Assembly (NCBI RefSeq): GCF_012926615.1
Contig: NZ_JABBNU010000011.1
Span: 1 to 64,000 of the forward strand
DNA from: Marinigracilibium pacificum
GTDB lineage: Bacteria; Bacteroidota; Bacteroidia; Cytophagales; Cyclobacteriaceae
Direction: 5' to 3'
Length of the DNA: 64,000 nt
Notes under the pieces: model-generated
The model's input: only the letters and a program-made list of their open reading frames with translations
Told to the model about the DNA's origin: nothing
Database searches by the model: none
Translations under genes and position numbers: made by a program
In this document: positions 7,711-15,486 of the stretch, piece after piece
Position numbering within the stretch: the stretch's first letter is position 1
Layout: the number at the start of each line of letters is the position of its first letter

Positions 7711-8562
7711 ATGAGGGTATTGGGGTATTTTTACTTGATTTTTATTTTGGTAAGTTGTAATGGAAGGAATGAAAAAGGTAATTCAAATATAGGGAAATTG
7801 ACCGATGAACACGGGCTTAATGAAAATTATAAAGAAGATTATCAAGTTGAAACTAAAATAAAACTCATAACTGATAACACTCGATTTGTGTTAATTAAGC
7901 AAGGATTATCTTTATATCAAAATCAAGACACGACCAGCGAAGTGATTACAATTGTTAAGCTAGGTGAACCAATTGAAATCCTGGAGGAATCTAACAAGGA
8001 AATCGAGATCAATAATTTAAAAGGCTCCATGGTAAAGGTGAATTATCAAGATACAAATGGCTATATCTTTTCTGGGGGGGTAGGACATTACCCAATTCCG
8101 ACATTTGCAATGTCAAGAAATTATTATAAAATAGGTGATATCGAATTATATATTAAGGAATTACAGGGATACGGTATGGTAGTGGACTGTCAAAATGATA
8201 AATGTTCAAAGGTTTCATTCCCTAAATTAGATGCTCAAGAAGCTTATTTGATTGCCAAATTGCTATGGCCAGGATTAATGGGAAATATGCCATATTTAAA
8301 GAATCAAATTATTAAAGATGATAATGCAGAAACTGAAGGAGATTTTTACCTTTATGAAGGTGATTATGATAATGATGATGCATATTCAAAATACGGTACT
8401 ACAGAAGTATTTTTTTCTAATTATTTAGATGAAAATAAAGAGATTAATAATTGGGAGTATTATTTTTTTTATGGTGATTTACCAAAAAATCAAGCAATAA
8501 TAGCTTTTAGTTTAAATAAGGATGGTATTGGTAGATTAGTTCATTCATTTAATGAAGACTAA
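7711..8562 (+). CDS. SH3-like lipoprotein, candidate immunity protein (paralogue 2)
   Basis: A 283-residue paralogue of the preceding gene, 49 bp downstream. The signal ends in lipobox LVSC. The SH3-like part (LSLYQNQDTTSEVI, GYIFSGGVGHYPIP), the Cys pair (DCQNDKC) and the QEAYLIAKLLWPGLM stretch are conserved between the two; the N-terminal linker and C-terminal tail differ. Tandem immunity paralogues are common in toxin-immunity loci, where one may protect against a related foreign toxin. That is an inference from arrangement. A strong AT-rich hairpin follows the gene. Confidence 0.72.
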   Translation: MRVLGYFYLIFILVSCNGRNEKGNSNIGKLTDEHGLNENYKEDYQVETKIKLITDNTRFVLIKQGLSLYQNQDTTSEVITIVKLGEPIEILEESNKEIEINNLKGSMVKVNYQDTNGYIFSGGVGHYPIPTFAMSRNYYKIGDIELYIKELQGYGMVVDCQNDKCSKVSFPKLDAQEAYLIAKLLWPGLMGNMPYLKNQIIKDDNAETEGDFYLYEGDYDNDDAYSKYGTTEVFFSNYLDENKEINNWEYYFFYGDLPKNQAIIAFSLNKDGIGRLVHSFNED

Positions 8563-8583
8563 GCATAGATTATAAAAATATTT

Positions 8584-8614
8584 TATAGTGTTATATTTTT
8601 AATATAACACTATA
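8584..8614. terminator. AT-rich 14-bp hairpin after the effector-immunity array
   Basis: TATAGTGTTATATT pairs perfectly with AATATAACACTATA around a 3-base loop. No long T tract follows on the plus strand, so it may be a weak terminator, an mRNA-stabilising hairpin or a recombination scar. Confidence 0.5.
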
Positions 8615-8647
8615 TACTTCTCATTAATTCTTTTCTAAAATTAATCA

Positions 8648-9253
8648 TCGAAATCAGTTAATTTTGGTTTCTGCATATTAATATCCTTTTTTACTTCATG
8701 TAATGATACTTCTAAACAAAAATCAAAACAAAATGATAATTTGGTCTTGGAAAGTGAAATAAGTGACAACCAACTTAATGAAAGTATTTCCAAAGTAGAA
8801 AAGTTTTATTTTGAGTTATCAAATGAGGATTTCTTTGGCTGTGAATTTTCACCAGATTTAACTCATGAATTCAAATTAAAGAATATTGCATACCTCAATA
8901 ACGAACAAAATTATCTTATTGCCACAGATAGCTTTGATTTTCAATTAGAAATAAAAGTATTTGAAAAGACAGATAAAAAAGACCAAGTGATAGCTGTGTT
9001 TAGTAGATCCTGTAATATTTGTGGTCAGTGTCCTCCTGAATACAAATTTTTTAAAATTATTGATTCTGGTTTAGAGGATATTACTACTAGCATTTTTGAT
9101 CGCACTACTTTAGAAAAGAATTTAAATGTAAGTCATCTGGTTGGTTACCAATTAAATGATAATGACCTTATTGTTGTAACTAATTGTGAAACAGAAGAAG
9201 TAATAGCACATTTAGATTTTTATAATGATCAGTTCAAAATAAAAGAATTTTAG
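8648..9253 (+). pseudogene. Lipoprotein reading frame lacking a start codon
   Basis: From 8651 the frame reads like a complete lipoprotein signal, K-S-V-N-F-G-F-C-I-L then SFFTSC, followed by an acidic mature domain of about 180 residues that includes a Cys cluster (SCNICGQC). The codon where Met is expected (8648) is TCG, an in-frame stop lies at 8642, and no ATG, GTG or TTG occurs until TTG 8741, well after the lipobox. The gene is therefore probably inactive or depends on a non-standard start. It may be the remnant of another immunity lipoprotein of the array. The family was not recognised. A TTG-initiated cytoplasmic protein is the alternative. Confidence 0.55.
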
Positions 9254-9401
9254 GAATAATTTTCTCAAATCCTATAATGTCATTAATGTAGTTTTGAATC
9301 CTTACTAGAATAGAAGCTATTTTTTTATAATTATTATCCAAAGGTTTGCAAATATACCCTGACCTTTTAAATCTTTTATAAGCAATTAAACTTGATACTA
9401 A

Positions 9402-9417
9402 TTCCGAAGTTTCGGAA
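9402..9417. promoter_or_regulatory. Perfect palindrome upstream of MgtC/DUF4010 gene
   Basis: TTCCGAA-GT-TTCGGAA lies 11 bp before the GTG start. It could be a repressor operator or a small hairpin in the leader. No regulator is encoded beside it. Confidence 0.4.
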
Positions 9418-9428
9418 CTTAATATTAA

Positions 9429-10667
9429 GTGGAAAAGGAAATTTCGATATTGATTACTGCCCTTGGACTCGGGTTACTAGTTGGGCTTCAACGTGAGCGT
9501 GGAAAAGCTAAAATCGCTGGTATACGGACTTTCAGCTTAATAACGCTATTCGGTGCCATCAGTGGAATTATTGCATATACAATTGATAATTATCTGGTTC
9601 TGGCGGGAGGCTTTTTTGCTTTGGCTATCCTGATGGGGGTAGCTAATTTTTTAAAAAGATCAGATCCTGAGCCGGATATTGGCCAGACTACTGAGATTGC
9701 TGTGCTGATAATGTACTCAGTAGGAGTTTATCTTTCTATTGGCAATCTTACCATTGGTGTAGTTATTGGTGCCGTCGTTGCTCTGCTACTTTATCTAAAG
9801 AGTTTCTTTACCAGAACAATTCCCAAGCTTAGTGAAAAAGACCTACAGGCCATTATGGTTTTTGTTGCTGTTTCCATGGTTGTATTACCAATCCTTCCTG
9901 ATAAGAATTACGGGCTCTATAATGTTCTTAATCCCCATGAAATTTGGCTAATGGTAGTTTTGATTGTAGGGATAAGTGTTGCTGGTTACTTCGTGTATAA
10001 AATTTTTGGCAAAAGGATGGGAACAGGAATAAGCGGTGTCCTCGGGGGACTTATTTCCAGTACCGCCACCACTGCCACCTTTTCTAAGATGGCATCAGCA
10101 ACAAAAGGTTCTGAACGGATAATTGGTTTTATAATCGTTGCAGCTTCAGCGGTATCATTTATTCGGGTGATCGTTGAAGTAATCGTAGTAGCACCGGAAC
10201 TTACTATTAAGGTAATTCCTCCGTTGGCAATTATAGCATTTCTATTTACAGTAATTTCATTAGTCTTATTTCTCAAGAGTGAGAGGAAGCATGATCAGGC
10301 TGTCCCGGAACCTGAAAACCCTGCCCAGTTTAAGACAGCTATAGTTTTTGCTATTTTATACGGCGTGATTATCCTATTAATTGCTTTTGCTAAAGACAAG
10401 CTGGGGAGTGGAGGTTTGTATATAGTTTCGGTATTAAGTGGATTAACTGATATGGATGCTATTACCTTATCTATGGCCAATACAATGCAAAAAGGGACTA
10501 TTGATCCTTCACAAGGATGGAGATATATACTCGTTGCCGGAATGGCAAACTTAGTTTTTAAAGGAGGAATGGTTGCTGTATTGGGAAATAGAGCAGTAAA
10601 GAAAATTGTCTTCCCTGTTTTTCTGGCAATTATTGGTTGTGGTATAATTCTGGTTCTTTTATGGTAG
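9429..10667 (+). CDS. MgtC/SapB-DUF4010 family membrane protein
   Basis: 412 residues, almost entirely hydrophobic, with about eleven or twelve predicted membrane segments. The N-terminus GLGLGLLVGLQRERGKAKIAGIRTF carries the family signature GLLVGLQRER and GIRTF of MgtC/SapB proteins; the C-terminal half is DUF4010-like (SGVLGGLISSTATTATFSK, SGLTDMDAITLSMA). Start is GTG 9429, directly after an in-frame TAA, so no earlier start exists and the signature begins a few residues later. MgtC-type proteins are linked to magnesium homeostasis, but the function of the DUF4010 branch is not established. It stands alone between the accessory region and an oxidoreductase gene. Confidence 0.85.
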   Translation: MEKEISILITALGLGLLVGLQRERGKAKIAGIRTFSLITLFGAISGIIAYTIDNYLVLAGGFFALAILMGVANFLKRSDPEPDIGQTTEIAVLIMYSVGVYLSIGNLTIGVVIGAVVALLLYLKSFFTRTIPKLSEKDLQAIMVFVAVSMVVLPILPDKNYGLYNVLNPHEIWLMVVLIVGISVAGYFVYKIFGKRMGTGISGVLGGLISSTATTATFSKMASATKGSERIIGFIIVAASAVSFIRVIVEVIVVAPELTIKVIPPLAIIAFLFTVISLVLFLKSERKHDQAVPEPENPAQFKTAIVFAILYGVIILLIAFAKDKLGSGGLYIVSVLSGLTDMDAITLSMANTMQKGTIDPSQGWRYILVAGMANLVFKGGMVAVLGNRAVKKIVFPVFLAIIGCGIILVLLW

Positions 10668-10789
10668 AAGTTTCCTTCTTCCTGGCTGTAATTTCTTCCT
10701 ACCTGAATTAAATATTATTAAGTAACTTATAAGAACTAATCATTTTAAGTTCTTCGAGGACAAAGTATGACCCCACCAAATTAACAAAG

Positions 10790-11656
10790 ATGAAAAATAT
10801 ATTGATTACTGGCTGCAGTTCCGGTTTTGGATACAATGCGGCAAAATTCCTGGCTGATAAAGGCCATCATGTGTATGCTACCATGAGAAATGTTGCAGGT
10901 AAGAATTCCGCACCAGCAAACGAGTTAACAGATTATTCAGACAACATTGAAGTTGTTGAGATCGATGTTACTAATGATGCAAGTGTTAATAAGGGTATCA
11001 AGAAAATTGACCAACTCGATGTCCTCATTAATAATGCCGGTTTAGGTTACGGAGGGCCCTTAGAGGCATTTACAGCACAAGAAGTAATTGATCAGCTTGA
11101 TCTCAATATTGTAGGAACATTCAGGATGGCCAAAGCTGTCTTACCGATGATGAGAAAGCAAGGTAATGGACTGATCATTCAGGTGAGCTCTACAGCGGGC
11201 AGGGCAGCATTTCCTGGTTTTGGTGTATATCATGCAAGCAAATGGGGACTGGAAGGCATGAGTGAAGCATTGCGATATGAATTAGCTCCATTGGGCATTG
11301 AAGTTGTATTGGTTGAACCCGGACCTTTTGATACAAATTTCTTTGGAAATGTAGTGATGCCAAAAGATGAGGAGGTGGCAAAAGCCTATGGTCATGTTAT
11401 GGAGTTTCAACAAGGATTCGGATCGCAGGTACAATCAATGTTTGAGGATAAAGATGCTCCAACAGATCCGCAAGTTGTAGTCGATATCTTTAATGAGTTG
11501 ATTAATATGGAACCAGGAACCAGACCAATTCGAACTGTTGCCGGTCTTGATTTTGGTTACAGAGAATTTAACAAAGCAACTGAAAAATACCGAAAAGATA
11601 CTCTCGCATTTATGAATATTTCCGAGTGGGATGGACCACAGAAAGCAAATAAATAG
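10790..11656 (+). CDS. SDR-family oxidoreductase
   Basis: A classical short-chain dehydrogenase/reductase of 288 residues. The N-terminal Rossmann motif is TGCSSGFG (residues 7-14), NNAG occurs in the middle, and the catalytic YHASK places Tyr147 and Lys151 with the preceding Ser in QVSSTAG. It is cytoplasmic with NAD(P) as cofactor. The substrate cannot be told; the family acts on alcohols, sugars, steroids and fatty-acid-like ketones. It is monocistronic with a 120-bp upstream gap containing a 7-bp inverted repeat near AAGAACT (about 10725-10755). Confidence 0.92.
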   Translation: MKNILITGCSSGFGYNAAKFLADKGHHVYATMRNVAGKNSAPANELTDYSDNIEVVEIDVTNDASVNKGIKKIDQLDVLINNAGLGYGGPLEAFTAQEVIDQLDLNIVGTFRMAKAVLPMMRKQGNGLIIQVSSTAGRAAFPGFGVYHASKWGLEGMSEALRYELAPLGIEVVLVEPGPFDTNFFGNVVMPKDEEVAKAYGHVMEFQQGFGSQVQSMFEDKDAPTDPQVVVDIFNELINMEPGTRPIRTVAGLDFGYREFNKATEKYRKDTLAFMNISEWDGPQKANK

Positions 11657-11755
11657 AGATTGCATTTGGTTTTATATACTTCTGTAAAACAATTACACTA
11701 TAGGAATTAGGTTTGATCTTCTTGAACAATTTATTTAAAATTACATAAACTAATC

Positions 11756-11790
11756 TTTTAGTTTTAACTAAATAACTATATATTTAGTTA
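11756..11790. promoter_or_regulatory. Nested TTAGTT/AACTAA inverted repeats, MarR-like operator
   Basis: TTAGTTTTAACTAA (11756-11769) overlaps a perfect repeat TAACTAAAT-N8-ATTTAGTTA (11765-11790), 17 bp before the DUF4349 gene. The TTAGTT...AACTAA half-site style is seen in MarR-family operators. No MarR gene is in the window. Confidence 0.4.
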
Positions 11791-11806
11791 AATAAATGAA
11801 TATAGT

Positions 11807-12679
11807 ATGAAGGAGATAAAACTAATTGGATTGGTGCTGATAATAGTATTTTTCACCAATTGTAATCATGAAACTCAGTCAGGTTATGCCAATGACGAGG
11901 TAATGATGGACTTTGAAGTACATGAAGAAGCAATGGAGATGGTTCCTGCTACAATAATGGGACCACCGGCGCCACCATCATATAATTTGGTTAATGATTC
12001 TGAACAGATTACCAGAAAGGTAATTAAAAACGGGCTAATAGAATTCGAATCAGAGGATATTGGCAAGAGTTATAATGCAATCTCGACAATGCTTAAACGA
12101 TTTGATGCTTACATTGAGAATGAAGAGGAGTATAAGTATAGCCAGACATTAAATTACAATGTAACTATAAGGGTGCCTGCAGATAAATATGATTCGCTCT
12201 TTAGTCAATTATTATCAAGTGCAGGAAGACTACTTCGGAAGCAAAGCAATGTTGAGGATGTAACTGAGCGATATTATGACTTGAAAACCAGGTTGAAAAA
12301 CAAGAAGGTCCTTGAAGGGCGATATCTTGAGATCCTCAAGAAGACTAACAAAATTTCCGAGATATTAGAGATCGAATCAAAACTGGCAGAATTGAGATCT
12401 GAGATAGAAAATCTTGAAGGTAAATTCAGGTATCTGAGTAAGCAGGTGAACTACAGCACCATTCAATTGATTTTTCATCAGGATTTACCTTATGAATATA
12501 TACCTGAAAAGAATATTGGTTTTGGAGAAAAACTAATGGCATCATTTGGAGGAGGGTGGAAGACCTTTTTATCATTTACTCTTGGTGTATTCCGCCTATG
12601 GCCATTTATACTAATTATGGTAATTATGATCACATTGATAAGAAAATATAGATTCAAATTTTCAAGAAGCAAGAAATAA
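11807..12679 (+). CDS. DUF4349 lipoprotein with C-terminal membrane anchor
   Basis: 290 residues. The signal ends at FFTNC, suggesting lipidation. Residues about 65-240 match DUF4349 by pattern: KNGLIEFES, a strand-rich part with VTIRVPADKYD, then a coiled coil around 165-215 (YYDLKTRLKNKK, EIESKLAELRSEIENLEGK) and LSKQVNYSTIQL. A hydrophobic segment at about 253-277 is followed by a basic tail. The family is envelope-associated and of unknown function. Palindromic sequences just upstream suggest regulation. It ends 0 bp from a strong bidirectional terminator shared with the convergent next gene. Confidence 0.85.
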   Translation: MKEIKLIGLVLIIVFFTNCNHETQSGYANDEVMMDFEVHEEAMEMVPATIMGPPAPPSYNLVNDSEQITRKVIKNGLIEFESEDIGKSYNAISTMLKRFDAYIENEEEYKYSQTLNYNVTIRVPADKYDSLFSQLLSSAGRLLRKQSNVEDVTERYYDLKTRLKNKKVLEGRYLEILKKTNKISEILEIESKLAELRSEIENLEGKFRYLSKQVNYSTIQLIFHQDLPYEYIPEKNIGFGEKLMASFGGGWKTFLSFTLGVFRLWPFILIMVIMITLIRKYRFKFSRSKK

Positions 12680-12705
12680 ATAAGGCCCCTTTGTGGGGCC
12701 TTATT
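12679..12705. terminator. Bidirectional terminator
   Basis: AATAAGGCCCC pairs with GGGGCCTTATT around TTTGT; flanking A- and T-rich stretches serve both strands. It separates two convergent genes. Confidence 0.9.
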
Positions 12706-12706
12706 A

Positions 12707-14656
12707 TTATAATTTATAAGTATCGATTTTATTTGTATCCGATTGGTAATAAACAAATCCGGTAACTCCATCCATTTCATATCTTGGATTTCGATCATTA
12801 CCCAGATCAATTTTTCCGGTAATCTGTCCTGTTTGTTTGTCTACCTTTAATAGGTAATTGTTTTTCTCAATACGAGATAAAATAACCATATATTTTTCTG
12901 CTTCTTTAGTTGCTTTAAAGCGCATGTTTGCTTGTTTAAAAGACTGTGTAGCAAAAGCACTTGCCTGGTCACCTAACTCACCATAAGCATTTCCAATTTC
13001 ACCGGCTATCGCCTTTTCTACTTGTTGACCTGCCCCTGCTTGTTGAGCAGCCGAGGTAAATGCAGCACTGGCAGTGTATGATAATGCACCAATATATGCA
13101 GCTCTTACTGCCTGAGCGTAACGTAAAGCACGCATTAACCCTGGTTCTTTTGGTGCTTCATAATATTCATGATAGACTGTATTTCCGTCATTATTAATTA
13201 ACATTATATTCTGCGAAGAAGTAACAAGAATTCCATTTTCAGAAAGTTCAATATATTCCGGAGATTCCTTGCCGTAAAATTCGATTTTACCGGATAATTC
13301 TTTAAGGACTCCTGAGTGTTTATCTAATACTTTCACAATTCTATCTCGTATATCATATGCATATAAGAATTGTTCGTTTTCTGCAATCAGGTTTGGATTA
13401 GTATTGATTGCATTTGAAAGCAATAGTGAGCCATCCACAATATTCAGGATATTTACTTCCTGATCAGTCGCATATAAAAGTCCATTTTTGATTGGCTCAC
13501 CAAATACCAGTTCGCCATCAATTTTAACCGGCTTATCAAAAGTTAATATTCCCTGATTCGTATCCAGATAGTAGATATAATTCTTTTCATTAACATTTTT
13601 TGAAACTAATAATAGCCCGTCTTTTACATCGATAAATGTATAGATTCCACCTTTTATTTTAATTCCATTTCCTTTTTTACCCCATTTTCCTTCCTGGGTT
13701 TCGTGATCATACAAGTTGATCTTTGAATTTCCAGGGTCATTAGGCATAACTATCAGGTCATCGCCATGAAATGCAATTACACCCATTCTACCATTTACCA
13801 TTAAAGGCTTTTCCCAATATTTTGATCCATCTGAAAGGTTGTAAGCATTGTACTCCGTTTGCATTGGAGGTAGTCCGCCATTTGAAGAAGTAAACCCTGT
13901 AGAACCTTCTTTTTCTACGCCGATATAAAAAATATCTTTGTTTGGATGTTGATGGAAAGTAACATTAATTTCCATACTTTGAGCTTGCTGGGAAGCTGCT
14001 TGTTTCATCATTGCCCCTAAGGCTCCAAGTTTTTCAAGCTGCTGGTTTACTTCTGAAATGTTATTTTTCCAAACTACTTTTCCGGTTTTAGTGTTGATTC
14101 GGTAATTGTAATATAAAGTCACAATCAATACTTCCTGATCATTAATTTCATTAGCGCTGATCAATCGCCCATAGTCATCATTGATTTCCCAAGCAACTTT
14201 CCCTGATTCTAGCGATGAAAAGAGTATTTTATCCTTGTTTCCGGCTGTTTTTCCTGAAATTAAAATTCCATTTGCCTTGTACAATATTTCCTGATCGTTG
14301 ATATCTAATATTCCGGATTGTTGAGAGTTGAATTTCACTTTTCCGGTGTAAGGATCGATCATATGAACTTCATCGCCGGTATTAATTGAAAAAAGTGGAG
14401 AATTTCCTACCTGTGCGATATGGTCTGGAGTCAAATTGTTAAATGTATCATTGGTCCATAAAATTTCCCCACTTTCCGGGTTTATACATTGAATTCCGTT
14501 GTTGGTTCCAATGATATAATGACCAAATGATGAAACTTTTTGCCAATTTATGGTATTACCAAGGTCTTTTGTCCAGACTTTCTGAACTTGCGCCTGACTT
14601 ACAATACTGATGGCACTAAGTAGAAGGATTGCCAATTGTTTGTTGAAAAAATTCAT
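12707..14656 (-). CDS. Secreted PQQ-like beta-propeller protein with helical insertion
   Basis: 649 residues with a cleavable signal (MNFFNKQLAILLLSAISIVSQAQ). Repeated segments such as INPESGEILWTND, IDPYTGKVKF, INTKTGKVVWKNN and VDKQTGQITGKIDLG are typical blades of a PQQ-type/quinoprotein propeller, the fold of BamB and related envelope proteins. Between blades, residues about 505-585 form an Ala-rich helical insertion (RALRYAQAVRAAYIGALS onward) that is not part of a standard propeller. No PQQ-dehydrogenase catalytic residues were recognised, so a scaffold or binding role is more likely than enzymatic. Monocistronic, reading away from the LysR region. Confidence 0.82.
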   Translation of the reverse strand: MNFFNKQLAILLLSAISIVSQAQVQKVWTKDLGNTINWQKVSSFGHYIIGTNNGIQCINPESGEILWTNDTFNNLTPDHIAQVGNSPLFSINTGDEVHMIDPYTGKVKFNSQQSGILDINDQEILYKANGILISGKTAGNKDKILFSSLESGKVAWEINDDYGRLISANEINDQEVLIVTLYYNYRINTKTGKVVWKNNISEVNQQLEKLGALGAMMKQAASQQAQSMEINVTFHQHPNKDIFYIGVEKEGSTGFTSSNGGLPPMQTEYNAYNLSDGSKYWEKPLMVNGRMGVIAFHGDDLIVMPNDPGNSKINLYDHETQEGKWGKKGNGIKIKGGIYTFIDVKDGLLLVSKNVNEKNYIYYLDTNQGILTFDKPVKIDGELVFGEPIKNGLLYATDQEVNILNIVDGSLLLSNAINTNPNLIAENEQFLYAYDIRDRIVKVLDKHSGVLKELSGKIEFYGKESPEYIELSENGILVTSSQNIMLINNDGNTVYHEYYEAPKEPGLMRALRYAQAVRAAYIGALSYTASAAFTSAAQQAGAGQQVEKAIAGEIGNAYGELGDQASAFATQSFKQANMRFKATKEAEKYMVILSRIEKNNYLLKVDKQTGQITGKIDLGNDRNPRYEMDGVTGFVYYQSDTNKIDTYKL

Positions 14657-14817
14657 AAGGCATTTGTTTTAAGATTAAAAAATTTCATAAAGGCAACAAG
14701 CGTGCCATTAGTAAAATATTTAAAATTAGCCCTTTGAATTTTAAATTTTTGAACGAATAGGTGGAGTAAACCTTAAGTGAAAGATAAAAGCAGTAATCGA
14801 AGAATAACAGGATTTAA

Positions 14818-15228
14818 TTACTTCTTCCTGTATTCGGATTCAGAAACTAGTTTAAAAAGATAAATCACCATATCATCATCTGTTTTTCCATCGATCATCA
14901 AACCTTTTGGAAATACTTTTTTATCACTGATTATGGTGTTTAGATTCTTTTCCCTGTAATTATAGGCTCTTTTGTCTTTAAACCGGGTTACTAATATGAA
15001 GTCGTATCTATCGCTATCAAGCACTCTTTGAACTTCATATCCGGAAATAAACCCTTTCTTTAAAGCAACTTTATTTTGCTTTTCCCAGATCTCTTCAAGA
15101 TAATCCTCGAAGTGTCTGCTTTCTCCTTCCTTTACTTTTAAATATTGCTGAGAAACGATTTCCTGAGCAGAAAGATTGAGGCTAAAAAATAGTCCAAAAA
15201 CAATGATTAATGCTGAAAAATATCTCAT
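14818..15228 (-). CDS. Small secreted protein, possible ferredoxin-like (ABM-type) fold
   Basis: 136 residues with a cleavable signal peptide ending NLSAQ. The mature part (VSQQYLKVKEGESRHFEDYLEE, then YDFILVTRFKD) has the strand-helix-strand rhythm of dimeric alpha-beta barrel proteins, but no family was recognised with certainty. It is transcribed divergently from the LysR gene across 258 bp, a common layout in which the regulator controls the neighbour. Function unknown. Confidence 0.7.
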   Translation of the reverse strand: MRYFSALIIVFGLFFSLNLSAQEIVSQQYLKVKEGESRHFEDYLEEIWEKQNKVALKKGFISGYEVQRVLDSDRYDFILVTRFKDKRAYNYREKNLNTIISDKKVFPKGLMIDGKTDDDMVIYLFKLVSESEYRKK

Positions 15229-15367
15229 GATTATTGTATTTGTTTCAAATATAATAAAATCATAATTCTGTGAATTATAGAACTGAAATTATGTATTCAA
15301 ATAGAAATGACAATCAATGATATCTGTTATTTTGTCTGGGAATAATTAAAGGTATAAAATTCATCGG

Positions 15368-15389
15368 CTAATCCGGTTTGGCGGATTAG
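15368..15389. promoter_or_regulatory. Hairpin/palindrome in the LysR divergent region
   Basis: CTAATCCG-GTTTGG-CGGATTAG, a perfect 8-bp inverted repeat about 100 bp upstream of the LysR gene. It could be an operator or a small hairpin; the T run nine bases further right is too distant for a good terminator. Confidence 0.4.
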
Positions 15390-15410
15390 ATATATTTCGA
15401 TTTTTTAAAA

Positions 15411-15433
15411 ATTGTTCATTAATCATAAACAAT
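15411..15433. promoter_or_regulatory. LysR-type T-N11-A box
   Basis: ATTGTT-N11-AACAAT fits the T-N11-A inverted repeat recognised by LysR-type regulators and lies 53 bp before the regulator start, suitable for autoregulation and control of the divergent gene. Confidence 0.5.
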
Positions 15434-15486
15434 TTGTTATGTGATAAGTTATTCGAAATAGAAATCACAAGGATTATTTATAGATT

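Noticed and set aside
1-9253. Prophage lysis region
   Set aside because: Wall hydrolases could suggest phage endolysins, but there are no holin, tail, capsid or integrase genes, and lipoproteins follow each hydrolase.
1-9253. Insertion sequence or transposon behind the repeats
   Set aside because: No transposase, terminal inverted repeat or target duplication was seen; repeats are coding and in frame.
9429-9431. Frameshift or lost start in the MgtC/DUF4010 gene
   Set aside because: GTG directly after an in-frame stop leaves a normal-length protein with the signature at the expected position.
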